IMG/VR virus record: IMGVR_UViG_3300017991_000270
Coordinates: 1-33,520 of that record
Strand: one strand, 5' to 3'
Source of the DNA: a virus
Length of the DNA: 33,520 nucleotides
Shown here: piece after piece, positions 5,682 to 15,500 of the stretch
Numbering within the stretch: the stretch's first letter is position 1
Layout of the letters: each line of letters opens with the position of its first letter
Program-made: the position numbers and the translations under genes
The notes under the pieces: generated by a model
Told to the model about the DNA's origin: nothing
The model's database searches: none
The model's input: only the letters and a program-made list of their open reading frames with translations

Positions 5682-6880
5682 CAGGTGTATGCCTCCCGAC
5701 GCTGAAGGTCCGCGTGAACCAGAACCGATGCCTGTTCCACACCACCGCCATCGTCAATCTGGAAGTAAAGGGGATAGGCCCCAGACACCGGGAAGTTGAT
5801 GTTGATGTGGCTTGCACACCTATCGGCGGAGCTCGAACTCTTGAACCGCCAGATGTCTTCCCCAGAATCGTAGTCGCCGTCCTCGTTGAAGTCCTGGAAG
5901 ATCCGAACAGGCACCGAGTGGTTTGACTGCTCCATGAAGATGCTCTTGATGATGATCACGTCACCCGAAGTCGGAGTGATAACGTTGTTGTTGAGGTCGC
6001 GCCAGGTAAAGGCGCCCTCACTACCGTCCTGACTGGACGCGGTTCCTCGAATAAACAAGTCTGTCTCCTTTGGTCCTGTAGGCGGCAACACGGGTGGTGC
6101 GGCCTTGTATGGGTGATTGGCGGGCAGGTTGGCCTGAAGATCCCACTTGTGGGCGAGATAGCCTTCGAGCTTTTGGCGGTCTTCAGTCGAAAGCGGGCCT
6201 TCGATGGCAATGGCTTCCGCGATTTCAGTATCGGCGGGTGCGGGAATATTGGAGGTAGCAAACACATTGATGTTTAGAGGATCGGTGTCGTCGCTGTTTC
6301 CGGCAGACAAGAACGATGCCCCCGTCAGGTCTTGCGCCCCGTCCGTCCAATGGTTTGCTTCAGCGTTGGCGTAATCAAGCTGGCCCACTTCAATGAACCA
6401 AGTCCCGACAATACGCGCTGTGCTACTTGTAGCTGTGGTATAGCTGTCACTGTCCAACCTGCGACCCGCAACGCCCATGAACGCCCCGCCGGGGTTAGGG
6501 TTCGACGTCAACACAAACCGAGTCGAGTTGGCGGCATCACCGCGTGAACACATCAACAGGCCTGCGTTTCCAGGCCCTGTTGCTGCTGGATATTTCGCCA
6601 CCGCAACCCATGTGGCCGTCCCGATATTTCGGAACAGCGACGATGAGGTGTTCTCCAGTCTGTCCCCGCCGTCTGTGCGGATCACAGGCTTGCCGTTCAG
6701 GGCGTTTGCGACATAGGTGGGCTGGTCTGCTGCCGTTGCTTGAGACAGGTCGTAGTTGTTACCGCTCTTGTCATCCCACTGCGATACGGTCGTGCCGTTG
6801 AGCGTGATGGTGCCGCTGTCGTCCGCGTCAAGCCACAGGGCCAAAGCCGAGCCGAGCTGGTCCGGAGTCCAAAGCGCCAT
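5681..6880 (-). CDS. LamG/concanavalin-like virion or adhesion protein
   Basis: Residues 1-255 form a LamG-like (concanavalin A type) fold: LALWLDADDSGTI near the start, SQWDDKSGN, then NGKPVIRTDGGDRLE, and finally EGYLAHKWDLQANLPANHPYK, the usual closing signature of this family. After a Pro-rich linker (260-271) comes a second domain of about 125 residues. It holds a loop, D330-N332-D334-G335 to E341, that fits a 12-residue EF-hand/dockerin calcium loop. LamG-type domains commonly bind glycans; here it could contact the host surface as part of the tail or as a head decoration. The start has an almost ideal ribosome site (GGAGGTGAT) and overlaps the upstream stop as TAATG, which suggests high expression, as for a structural protein. 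Confidence 0.8.
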   Translation of the reverse strand: MALWTPDQLGSALALWLDADDSGTITLNGTTVSQWDDKSGNNYDLSQATAADQPTYVANALNGKPVIRTDGGDRLENTSSSLFRNIGTATWVAVAKYPAATGPGNAGLLMCSRGDAANSTRFVLTSNPNPGGAFMGVAGRRLDSDSYTTATSSTARIVGTWFIEVGQLDYANAEANHWTDGAQDLTGASFLSAGNSDDTDPLNINVFATSNIPAPADTEIAEAIAIEGPLSTEDRQKLEGYLAHKWDLQANLPANHPYKAAPPVLPPTGPKETDLFIRGTASSQDGSEGAFTWRDLNNNVITPTSGDVIIIKSIFMEQSNHSVPVRIFQDFNEDGDYDSGEDIWRFKSSSSADRCASHININFPVSGAYPLYFQIDDGGGVEQASVLVHADLQRREAYT

Positions 6881-7233
6881 TAGATATCACCTCCGTCAAA
6901 CTCGTTGAGGGCCGGCGGCCACTCTGGGTCTTCCACCGTGGGGGCCGAGATTCCGGCCAGCACCTCGGACAGCAGCATGGGCCAGACATCCTCGGCGGTC
7001 GGTACGGGAATCACCCACGCACCCGCCGCCGTCATCGAGGGCACGGCCCATCGGGTCGTCAGCCCACGATTAGTTACGACAGAGGCGTCCGAGGCCCGCA
7101 CGCCGCGCAAGGCGGGGCCGCGGGGATCAAAGCGAGATGGAGCATTCAGCTGAGTCCACGCAGCCACATTAGCGACGATGGCGGCTTCCGCTGTTAGAGC
7201 TGCATTTTCGGTGTCGAACTGATAGTATAGCAC
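6880..7233 (-). CDS. hypothetical protein, about 117 aa
   Basis: No ATG gives this frame a sensible start. I chose the GTG at 7233 because GGGGAG lies four bases before it; a GTG at 7245 or a TTG at 7251 would add four or six residues. The protein begins VLYYQFDTENAALTAEAAI (Met at the start) and contains TTRWAVPS and GAWVIPVP. Short proteins with a LYY(R/Q)FDTEA-like start and a W(V/I)xPxP motif occur near phage tail genes, as I recall; their role is unclear. The stop overlaps the next start as TAATG, so it is coupled to the LamG-like gene. Confidence 0.65.
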   Translation of the reverse strand: MLYYQFDTENAALTAEAAIVANVAAWTQLNAPSRFDPRGPALRGVRASDASVVTNRGLTTRWAVPSMTAAGAWVIPVPTAEDVWPMLLSEVLAGISAPTVEDPEWPPALNEFDGGDI

Positions 7234-7247
7234 TACACTCCCCACAA

Positions 7248-7463
7248 TCAACGCCTGCCGCGTTCTTCCCTGCGCCGCTGGGCCTCGGTACGCACGCCGC
7301 GCTTGACCTGGGTGTTGGGGCGGTTGGCGTCCACGCGCTCGCCCCTCATGGACGCCATGACGTTGCGAGTGATCCCTGTCAGGGTCTCGCGGTTCATGGA
7401 GGGGTACTTGGCCTGCAATCGTCCGATTACCTTGGCGACGGTTTCCGATGTAGTTCGTGGCAT
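7248..7463 (-). CDS. hypothetical basic protein, 71 aa
   Basis: This 71-residue protein starts at an ATG (7463) overlapping the large terminase stop as TAATG. The N-terminal half looks helical (ETVAKVIGRLQAKYPSMNRETL) and the C-terminal third is very Arg-rich and probably disordered (TEAQRRREERGRR). Such a tail suggests nucleic-acid contact. Its place just after the terminase would suit a packaging or genome-end accessory, but this is inference and I recognise no family. Confidence 0.7.
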   Translation of the reverse strand: MPRTTSETVAKVIGRLQAKYPSMNRETLTGITRNVMASMRGERVDANRPNTQVKRGVRTEAQRRREERGRR

Positions 7464-9253
7464 TACATTCTCCAGCGCCGGGCTCGGCGCATGTGCCGCG
7501 CGGGGTCGCGCTGGCGGGCTTGTTTGATCGGTACCAGATCCTGAGCGGCCTTAAAGCCGTGCTTGGAGGACCACTGGTCCCACTCGTGAGCCTGCAAGAC
7601 CGCCTCGTTGTGGCGGCGCTGCTGCTCGCGGACCTCGGGGTCGAGGTTGATGTGTGCCGTGAACTGGGCCACGGCGCCGTGCAGGGCATCGATCACGTCG
7701 TCGTGACCGAGCGCGCCTGCGTCAGGGGTGATGTGGGTGAGCTGGTAGGTCAGCTCCCCGCACTTGGCGGCTCGCTCTGAGAACACCAGGCGGTGGTTCT
7801 CCATGATGGGCCGCAGCGTGTCGATGATGCGGGTCTCCTTGCGGCCCGTGACGTAGTACGGCTGGACCTCGCAGGCACCGACCCACTTGGCCAGATGCGG
7901 CTGGAGGAGCTTCCCGTACGGCGATAGCTCCTTGCCGCCGCCATAGTTGGACTCGACCACCACGCGGCGCACGTCGTACGTCGAGGCGGTCTTGGCCAGC
8001 TTGGTCATCACGGCGTCGGACGTGCCGTCAGCACCCGCCGCCAGTCCGCCCGCGTCGAGGACGTAGATGACGCCGTTGAGGAAGGCAGCCACGCACCACC
8101 CCACGGAGTCGGCGCCGCCGCCCGAGGGGTCGATGAACATCAGCTTGTCCTGGAACGGCAGCCACGTCTCTTCGACCATGGCAGGCCGGTGCAGGTAGTC
8201 GCCGGTGAATCCGGCGGCTTCGATGTGGAGGATCCGCTCCGCGGTGCCCCACACGATGTTCGAGGGGCCCATGTCGGCGGGCGTGTCGAACACGATCAGG
8301 TTCTTGAGCTTGAGGGGGTAGCGCTCCTCGTCCGACAGCGTCGTGTCGAGAAGCATCTGGAGATTGTAGTAGGCGAGTCCGATCGCCTTCTTCTCCAGCA
8401 GGCGCTCCATGGGGAAGCGCTCGGGGTAGCTGGGCCTGCCAGAGCCTTCTTCCTTTGCCCGGCGCACAAGCCACTCGTCCACGTTGCGGCAACGCACCTC
8501 GTCGTCCGGGGGCGGTAGCTCGGCGGGCCAGCGACAGATGCGGTAGCCCGCATCGTCCAGCTTGTTGTAGATCGACTCCTCGGTCTGCGGGGTCCCCATG
8601 TACATGATGTAGCCATGCTCCATGATCAGCGACTCGCACTCGCGCAGCTTGCCGAACAGGCGGCCACGCTTGAGGACGGTGAGGCTGTTCTCGGGGATCT
8701 CCACGTCGTCAGGGATGATGATGTCGGGGTGGGAGCCGGTCCATCCGCCGAACACCGGGTACGCCGCAAAGGACGGGTCCTTGCCTGGGCCCGCCCCTCG
8801 GACATCGAATGCGTCCTCGGTGTTCTTGGCCTTCTTCATGGTCGGGGCCTTCTTGCCCCGGTACATCAGCACGTCCCGCTCCGGGTCGGGGCGGAGGTGC
8901 TGGAGCAGGGGAGAGCTGTCGAGCAGCTGCTTGACCAGCCCCGCCAGCTCGTTGGCCTTCTTGGCCACGCTGGACAGGACCAGCACCCGGACCGTGGGGT
9001 TGCAGTACCACAGCCACGCGATGAAGCAGCACGCGATCACGGACTTGCCGCAACCGCGCATGGCCTGCACCTGTTTCCGGGTGATTCCGTCAGGCGACTC
9101 CGACAAGGTCTGCATCCAGTCCGCGATGCGGTACTGGATCGGATCCGGCTCTCCGTACCCCAGCACTTCGGTGAAGTGGTAGTACAGGAAGTTTCGGAAG
9201 TCGTGCATCGGGTCCTTGGTCGGGTCCAGATGCTCCAGCTTGATCCGCAGCAT
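7463..9253 (-). CDS. terL: terminase large subunit (DNA maturase B, T7 gp19-like)
   Basis: The ATPase-nuclease packages concatemeric DNA into the prohead through the portal and cuts it to length. The N-terminal ATPase domain holds Walker A, MRGCGKS, at about 65-71, and Walker B, DIIIPDDVE, at about 177-185, both close to T7 gp19. A coupling motif, GTPQTE, follows. The C-terminal RNase H-like nuclease domain shows MFIDPSGGG, VVESNYGGGKE and HDDVIDALHG, each carrying a metal-binding acidic residue. Its 596 residues are near the T7 length. The start overlaps the small terminase stop as TGATG. T7-type terminases produce direct terminal repeats, so this phage probably has them. Confidence 0.97.
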   Translation of the reverse strand: MLRIKLEHLDPTKDPMHDFRNFLYYHFTEVLGYGEPDPIQYRIADWMQTLSESPDGITRKQVQAMRGCGKSVIACCFIAWLWYCNPTVRVLVLSSVAKKANELAGLVKQLLDSSPLLQHLRPDPERDVLMYRGKKAPTMKKAKNTEDAFDVRGAGPGKDPSFAAYPVFGGWTGSHPDIIIPDDVEIPENSLTVLKRGRLFGKLRECESLIMEHGYIMYMGTPQTEESIYNKLDDAGYRICRWPAELPPPDDEVRCRNVDEWLVRRAKEEGSGRPSYPERFPMERLLEKKAIGLAYYNLQMLLDTTLSDEERYPLKLKNLIVFDTPADMGPSNIVWGTAERILHIEAAGFTGDYLHRPAMVEETWLPFQDKLMFIDPSGGGADSVGWCVAAFLNGVIYVLDAGGLAAGADGTSDAVMTKLAKTASTYDVRRVVVESNYGGGKELSPYGKLLQPHLAKWVGACEVQPYYVTGRKETRIIDTLRPIMENHRLVFSERAAKCGELTYQLTHITPDAGALGHDDVIDALHGAVAQFTAHINLDPEVREQQRRHNEAVLQAHEWDQWSSKHGFKAAQDLVPIKQARQRDPARHMRRARRWRM

Positions 9254-9492
9254 CAGCCGGTCCCCGATGCCGGGAAGGGCAGCTTGGCCAGGCTGCCGCT
9301 GATTTCGTCAAGAGCGCCCCCCGGGACCGGGAACGCGGCGATGCTGTTGTCCTTGCAGAAGCGCAGCGCTGCGTTGATTGCCGCGGCGTCGAACTCGCCG
9401 GTCTCGACCATCTCGGCCAGCTTGGCCTTCAGCACGATGGCCGTCAGCTTGTGGATGTCGGCTTCGGTCTTGGACTGTTCGTCGGGAGTCAT
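9253..9492 (-). CDS. terS: terminase small subunit (DNA maturase A, T7 gp18-like)
   Basis: The protein has 79 residues, close to T7 gp18 (89). Its N-terminal helix (MTPDEQSKTEADIHKLTAIV) and the segment NAALRFCKDNSIAAFP match the helix-turn text common to small terminases of T7-like phages. The subunit recognises the phage DNA end region and stimulates the large subunit. It lies directly upstream of the large subunit with a TGATG overlap, and its own start overlaps the preceding small membrane gene as ATGA. Its DNA target may be the repeats at 2483-3794, which is inference. Confidence 0.85.
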   Translation of the reverse strand: MTPDEQSKTEADIHKLTAIVLKAKLAEMVETGEFDAAAINAALRFCKDNSIAAFPVPGGALDEISGSLAKLPFPASGTG

Positions 9493-9641
9493 TCGTCCTC
9501 CAGCTTGCGAAGGCGGTGCTCATGGTCGTCAAGGACCGTGCGAAACTGGCGCACCTCGTTAGTCAAGGCCCCGAGCTGGTTCGACATGCGGATCAGCACG
9601 CCAAACACCCCGATGCCGACGAGGATACCGAACATTTCCAT
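9489..9641 (-). CDS. small membrane/coiled-coil protein, 50 aa (holin or spanin candidate)
   Basis: A frame of 50 codons begins MEMFGILVGIGVFGVLIRMS at 9641 and ends with TGA at 9489-9491. Residues 3-17 form a hydrophobic membrane anchor. Residues 20-49 are a charged helix with heptad-like spacing (QLGALTNEVRQFRTVLDDHEHRLRKLE), so a coiled coil follows. Both ends are translationally coupled: TGATG with the upstream gene and ATGA with the small terminase. T7 carries its holin (gene 17.5) between the tail fibre gene and gene 18, which is exactly this place, so holin or inner-membrane spanin is a reasonable guess. No sequence similarity proves it. Confidence 0.7.
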   Translation of the reverse strand: MEMFGILVGIGVFGVLIRMSNQLGALTNEVRQFRTVLDDHEHRLRKLEDE

Positions 9642-10114
9642 CACGAGCCTCCCCCAATCTCACCGGCGCGCTTGAGGCCAGCATTGAAGGAGTCTTCCTT
9701 TTCCTGACGCAGTCGGGAAGCAGCCCCGGGCTGCGGAGCAAACACACCCGCGAGCGTCCCAAGCAGACCCAGCAGCGCGACACCGCCGGGAAAGGGGGAC
9801 TCACTGACCTGGTCCAAGCCCAGGTTGACGGCGCTGGCAATGATGTCGCGAAGAATCGCGGCCTCCTCGGCCGCCACGTCGTAGCGCAGGAGCTCGCGCT
9901 CCACGTCGTCCACGAAGGCGTCCCGGACGTAGGGCGAGTCACGGAGCGAGACCTTGGCCTGGCCGCCGTTGGCGTCCCGCATGCCCGGGGGCACGTCGTG
10001 CTTGATGAGCGAGTCCACGCTGCACCCCTGCATCGCGCCGAGCGAAAGGCCGGCAACGGGGATGAGGGCCGCCAGGACGGAAGTGGTTCGATTCTCACGA
10101 ATCCAGTTGATCAT
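9641..10114 (-). CDS. membrane-associated protein, 157 aa, possible lysis protein
   Basis: The start has AAGGAA eight bases upstream. Residues 12-29 are hydrophobic and lead to GAMQGC (Cys31), a poor but possible lipobox, so the product may be a lipoprotein or a single-pass membrane protein. A second hydrophobic stretch lies at about 109-126 (FPGGVALLGLLGTLAGVFA). The region between them contains VPPGMRDANGGQAKVSLRDS. Similar text occurs in unassigned proteins of marine phages, as far as I can recall. It sits between the tail fibre gene and the 50-residue membrane protein, where T7-like phages carry lysis genes. A holin, or a partner of one, is possible but unproven. Confidence 0.75.
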   Translation of the reverse strand: MINWIRENRTTSVLAALIPVAGLSLGAMQGCSVDSLIKHDVPPGMRDANGGQAKVSLRDSPYVRDAFVDDVERELLRYDVAAEEAAILRDIIASAVNLGLDQVSESPFPGGVALLGLLGTLAGVFAPQPGAASRLRQEKEDSFNAGLKRAGEIGGGS

Positions 10115-10125
10115 GGTGTGGTTCC

Positions 10126-12552
10126 TTACGGAGGGACGGGGATGTCGAACTCGTCGAAGTCAACGTCCGGGTCAACATAGTCTTCAAACTGTTGACCAGT
10201 AAACCCGGACGAAAGAACAACCCCGGCAGCCGCAGCTTCTACGGACTGGGTCGTGAGTTCTTCCCACGCATTGATGAGAGGAATGTTGTTGATGTTGTTT
10301 GCGACCGTCGGACCGTCCATGGCCGACGTAGCCGCAATGGCCATGTTCAGTATGGGGCTTTGGGCTGACCCGATGTTGACGGTAGCCATAGCCGCCGCCA
10401 CCAGACCCAGGCCAGCGTTAGCGCCGAGCCCGAATCCACTGTCCGAGCAACCCAGCGCAGCAGAGCCCACGTCGGAAGAATAGCTGCCTCCTCCGGTAGA
10501 GTCCCACGCCGCCGCTACGGCACGCAGACGGCCAACCCCGCAGTACTTGTTCAGGTACACGATCTCGGTGGCGCCCTCGCTGAAAGAGTTCAGCGAGACA
10601 TCCCCCGCCGTGGTCCTGGTGACTTGGACGCGCATACAGTGGTCAGTAAACGGGTCAGACCCGAGGTTGCCCTGAGTGAACGACGCCCCGCTGCTGCCTT
10701 CCCAGGTGTTGGGGTCGGTAAGCGCCGCATTGGGAGTAGAGCCAACACTGACGGTGAACCCAAGATCCGGGGGCAAGATTAGGCCAAACTCGATTTCGAT
10801 GGGGGCGGTGTCTCCAGACGGAGTCACGGGGACATCGTCTGGCTCGGTGTCGCCGCCGGGCAGATTGACTCCGCCCCAGCCGCCTCCTCCGCCGCCACCA
10901 ATGACCAGCTCGTCGGTCGCCCCCTGCGGCGTGTTCAGCACGATGCCGGGCCACACGATCTCGTAGTCGGTCCCTTCGACCAATGGGAGGTCGTTCTGGT
11001 AAACCACAATGGCACCGTCTCCACCCCATGAGGGGCCCCCGAATCGGAACGTGGCTCCGGCCCCGACGAACGTGAGGTAGTTCCACGCCCGGGGGAAGAT
11101 GGAGTTGGTGAGGACATGGCCTTCGTAGAACCGCGGCAGCAGACACGCCTCCTCGCGGAGGAACCGCATCTGCTTTTGCAGCAGCGTTACGACGGCACTG
11201 TTCCAGCCGATGGGGCCGGTGGTCTCGATGTCCGCCCACAGCGCGTCGATCTTGGTGGAACGCCGAACCCGCACGTCACTGCTAGTGGGATTGGCGCCAC
11301 CGCCCGATTGCAGCTGGAGGGTCTTGGCCGATGCGTCCAGGATCACGAAGGTGGTTGGCGTCCAGATCGTGGATGAACCATCCGTCTGGTTTCCAATCTC
11401 TACGATGAGCTGGTCAATGGGGTCGATGGGCGCCCCCGGGATCCCCTCAAGCAGCTCAAGCTCCGCGTACGAAATCGTGGAGCGAGAGGTGCCGCCGGCA
11501 TCGACGATCGAAGCGCCGACGAACGGGTTCGTGACCGGCTCTGCAATCGGTAGCCCCGTCAGGGCCGCCAGATCGGAGAGCTCACACATCTCCTGATAGA
11601 TGTACAGGAGCTGCGTCCAGAAGAAGTGCAGCGACTTGCCGCTGGCGCGTGCCCCGCCGTAGGGGCGGACCCAGGGGCGGTCCTGCCGCGTCTCCCGGAA
11701 CAGCGTCACGCGGGTGGAAAGGTTGTCAGGGGCGGGGTCGATGGTGATCGTGGGGAACGTGGTCGCCCCAAGCAGCGCATCGGGGATGTCAACCTTCCGC
11801 ATCATGGTGTCCGGATCGATCGGGGTGCTGGTGTTCGGATAGCTGCTTTGCGTAAGCCCGGTTTCATCCACCACCTTGACCCACTCGGGGCTGCCGGTTG
11901 CCCCGATGTCGATCCAGATCTCGATATCTCTTGTACCGCCGCTACTTCCTCCGCCGTCCTGTCCGTTGAACCCGATGGCAGAGACCAGCTTGGGCACAGT
12001 AAACACCACATAGTGGTGCCTGTTTGTCCCACTAGTGCTGAAGTTGCCGTCCGTGGTATCGTCAAGATCGTACAGGTTCTGGAAGTTCCAGCCCCCGGCG
12101 GGATCTCCAATCGGGTTTTCCGGCTCATCTGCCGGGGCCGTACCGGCAAAGGGTCCGCCTTCGTTTGTCGAGGCACCGTAGACTTCGTTGGACTGAACGG
12201 GAATGCGGTTCCCGTTCTCGTCGTAGTACACTACCTCCTTGAGCGAAGGCGAGTCGGTAAAGCCCGACGTGTTGAGCTTCGTGATGGAATGCACGAAGAC
12301 GCGGGTGACTCGAACTGCGTTGTCGGCAAAGACGCCCTCCGAGAACGTCCACTTGTTGGTCGCGGGCCGTACAAGGAGGGTCGGGTCATCGTAGGTATAC
12401 TCGGTGTCCCCGACCACAACGCGGACCTGCTTCTCAAGCGGAGCGTACCGGGTCGGGAGCAGAGAGAGCGGCAATGTCCACTTGGTCGGATCGGCGGGAT
12501 CCAGATCCCCGCGAGTGGCGGAAAAGTAGGACCGCCCAAACTCGATCGACAT
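10126..12552 (-). CDS. tail fibre/tail protein (T7 gp17 position)
   Basis: This 808-residue protein stands where gene 17 stands in T7. Its N-terminal part contains RFEDLAD-like text typical of fibre attachment regions only weakly (FGRSYFSATRGD at residues 5-16). The middle holds the pattern SGKSLHFFWTQLLYIYQEM. A repeated-strand section with GGPSWGGDGAIVVYQNDLPL follows, then a poly-Gly segment (GGGGGGGWGG) that looks like a flexible hinge. The C terminus is Gly/Ser/Ala-rich, as in fibre tips. The start has GGAG seven bases upstream, overlapping the preceding stop. Fibre function rests on position and composition; receptor specificity cannot be read. Confidence 0.75.
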   Translation of the reverse strand: MSIEFGRSYFSATRGDLDPADPTKWTLPLSLLPTRYAPLEKQVRVVVGDTEYTYDDPTLLVRPATNKWTFSEGVFADNAVRVTRVFVHSITKLNTSGFTDSPSLKEVVYYDENGNRIPVQSNEVYGASTNEGGPFAGTAPADEPENPIGDPAGGWNFQNLYDLDDTTDGNFSTSGTNRHHYVVFTVPKLVSAIGFNGQDGGGSSGGTRDIEIWIDIGATGSPEWVKVVDETGLTQSSYPNTSTPIDPDTMMRKVDIPDALLGATTFPTITIDPAPDNLSTRVTLFRETRQDRPWVRPYGGARASGKSLHFFWTQLLYIYQEMCELSDLAALTGLPIAEPVTNPFVGASIVDAGGTSRSTISYAELELLEGIPGAPIDPIDQLIVEIGNQTDGSSTIWTPTTFVILDASAKTLQLQSGGGANPTSSDVRVRRSTKIDALWADIETTGPIGWNSAVVTLLQKQMRFLREEACLLPRFYEGHVLTNSIFPRAWNYLTFVGAGATFRFGGPSWGGDGAIVVYQNDLPLVEGTDYEIVWPGIVLNTPQGATDELVIGGGGGGGWGGVNLPGGDTEPDDVPVTPSGDTAPIEIEFGLILPPDLGFTVSVGSTPNAALTDPNTWEGSSGASFTQGNLGSDPFTDHCMRVQVTRTTAGDVSLNSFSEGATEIVYLNKYCGVGRLRAVAAAWDSTGGGSYSSDVGSAALGCSDSGFGLGANAGLGLVAAAMATVNIGSAQSPILNMAIAATSAMDGPTVANNINNIPLINAWEELTTQSVEAAAAGVVLSSGFTGQQFEDYVDPDVDFDEFDIPVPP

Positions 12553-12555
12553 GGG

Positions 12556-15500
12556 TTACTCCGGGTAGAGGAACTCAAGGTCCTCGGGGAAATAGTCGGT
12601 GACGAAGTCGCCCGCAACGGGCTCGGGCAGCGGCTCGATCTCCGCCTTGCGCGCACGCACGCGGCGGTACCGTCCGTCGCCCTCGATGGCGGCCCCGATG
12701 TCGGGACCACCGGCGGCCTTGATGCCCTGCGTGATTCCGGAGGCCCACCAGGAGCGGTAGCCCGGCATGAGCCGCGCGGCCGTCCGCCAGGTCCGAGTCT
12801 GCACCTCGGAGTCCTCCGCGAGCGGAGAGACCCCATGGACGGTGTCGAACATCATGTCCGTGATGGAGGCCATGGCCCCCTCGGCCGCCGACTCGCCCGT
12901 GTCCACCTTCTGACGCCGACCGTTCAGGGTAAGCGCATCCACCGCAGGGCGGATCATGGTGGACCACTGGCCCAGCAGCGGCACGTTGGTCAGAGTCCGG
13001 AGCACGAAGTTGTCCGGGTCCTCCTCGATGTCGGCCATGATGTCCTCGAAATCCCGGCCCTTCCAAAGGTCTCGGACCATGCGGTTCATGGTTTCACCGG
13101 CGAGATAGACCATCATCATTCCGGCAAACGCCCGAGCGGGCATCTGCGCCCCATCAAGGATGTTGTTGTCGTACCACGACCGGGCAAAGCTGGTCATGGC
13201 AAGCTGGGTGCGGCCAAGCCAGGTTCGGTTGGCCTGAGAGGTCGGGGCCTGCATGATGCTCTGCTCCGACACTCGCTTGTGGATCGTGTTGACCATCATG
13301 TTCCGCAGCCGAGCAAAGGCATCGTCATACAGCGCCTGCGCATCGGCGGTCGGGGCGGAGTAGGTCATCAGTTCGTTGAAGTCGAGAGTCTTGAACAGAC
13401 CCTTGTCCTGCAACGCGCCCGTGGCTTCACCGGCGGCACGGAGAACCGCCAACCGCTCGGGGTCCAGAAGACCCGCTCGTTGCATCTTTTCTGCCACCTG
13501 CCAGTTGCCCCCGAAGCCCGCTTCGCGGACGATTCCACGCCACACCTTGAACCGGGCTTTGATACCCCCGCGAGCCTCTGCGGCGTCCAGCTCGGCAGCC
13601 CTGTTTCGCAGAGCCACGGAGGCCTTTTCGGCGGCCCGGAAGAACCGGCCCGTTTCATCCAGCATCGACTGGACGTGGAGCATACGGGAAAACTGGGTGA
13701 AGTAGTCCATGCCACCGACCGTCATGGCCGTGGCCGCATGGGCCCTCAGGACCGCCGCGGTACGGTTGCCGGATCCCGGCCGGGCCTTGGAGGCCTTGTC
13801 GAACACGTCCATCCACGGGGCCAGCAGCTTCGGCACGAGTCCGAACTGGAACCCCTCGGAGTGGATCGCGCCGCCGGTCATCCGCTCCAGAGTGTGGAGG
13901 CGGTACTGGCGGAGCGTAAGGCCGAGGGCTTGAATCTGCGCGCGCATCTCTTCGCGGTTGCGCAAAGCCACCTTGAAGATGTCGCCTACCCGCCGGACGA
14001 TGTCGGTCGGACCGTAGATGCGGGAAAGAAGGGCTTGAGTCACTTCGGTGGAGAGCACGGCCTGGCCGATGCCGGAGCCGTACAGCGCCCCTGCGCTGGC
14101 CGTGCCGACTTCGCCCAGCCACTCGCCCAGCGCGTTGGTCTGGTCCCGCAGGGTGGGCATCCTACCCTCTGCATAGTGCAGCTTCTCGCGCAGGGTCTTG
14201 ATTCCATCGTCCCACAGGCGCTGCTCCTCCAGAGAGAGGCCGGCGGGACGGCGCTGCGAGATCCAGTCCAAGGTCTGCTGCATGGTAAGACCATTGATGC
14301 CCCAACGCTCCGAGTGCCGCGAGTTGTTCATCACGCGGAAGCCGGTGTGCTGGATGTACTGGGTAGCACCGTGAAGGAAGCGGTAGTCGATGAAGCGGTC
14401 AAGCTCGGGGTTGGACCACATGGTCTCCTCGATGGCCCGCTCTTCGGGGGTACGGCGACCGCCGGGGCGCTTGATGAACACCCGTCCCTCACCGGCTTCG
14501 GTAAAGGCGTCGTCGCCGGTCAGCTCGGAGATGATGCGATCCGTCTCACGCTGGAGGGGCGTCTTGCCGTCCGGCCCCGCCTTCTCCAGCGCGGTGAGGT
14601 ACTCCTCCTCCGACACCTTGAGGGCGGCCAGATCGGAGCGCTTGAGCCCCTTGACCGTGGTCTTGCCGTTGAGCTTGCGGTCCTTGGCGAGACGGAACAC
14701 CACCTCGCCCTTGCTGACGCCGCGCTTCTCCACGACGCCCATGGCCATCAGCACGTCCATGTTCAGGTTGTCGGACTTCTGCCACGCACCGGCCAGGTGC
14801 CGCATGATCGCCAGACGAAACTCCGCCTGATCCTGCATGACCGCGCCGACGTTCCAAAGTCGGGGGAAGAACCCATCGGCCTTGTCGAACATGCCGATGC
14901 GCTCGGCGGTCTCACCAATCTCGTCGGAGTGCTTGCGCCACAGGGCCGCCATGGCCCGCACGTCGGCGTCGGAGGACTCCTCCACACCGACGATGTGACG
15001 GATCACGGCTCGGTCGAAGTCTCGTCGAGCACGCCCGTACTTGACCACCCTCCACCCAGAACCAAACTTGCCCTTGTCGTGGAGGCGCTTGTATTCGTCC
15101 ACCAGCTCGGAGGCGCGGACGCTCATGTCGATGCGAACGTCCTCCATGGTCCGATGGACCTTGGTCGAGTCGGGGCGCAGGTCCCCAACGCGCAGCTTCT
15201 GGTGGTCGAACTCGTGCGAAATCTCCCGCAGGATGGCCATCGGATTCCGCACGGTCTGGTCGAGGCCGGTTCCGGACTGGGCAATGCGCCGCAGGAAGCG
15301 GCCGAGCCCCCACCCGTTCAGCAGCTTGCCGACCATGTTGCCGTCCTCAAGCAGCGCATTGCCGCTAAGGTCGAGCGCATCGGCCATCGCATCCAGCGCC
15401 TCAAACGCCTCCTTGCGGGTCGTCACCACCTTGGTGGCGTTGGCCTGCATGACCTGGGCCACGGTGGGACCCGTCGGCGCTTGGGCCTTGGGGGCCAGCT

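Noticed and set aside
7249-7689. A 269-codon version of the gene ending at 6880
   Set aside because: The upstream part overlaps the 71-residue gene and the large terminase and has shadow composition; the start near 7233 has a ribosome site.
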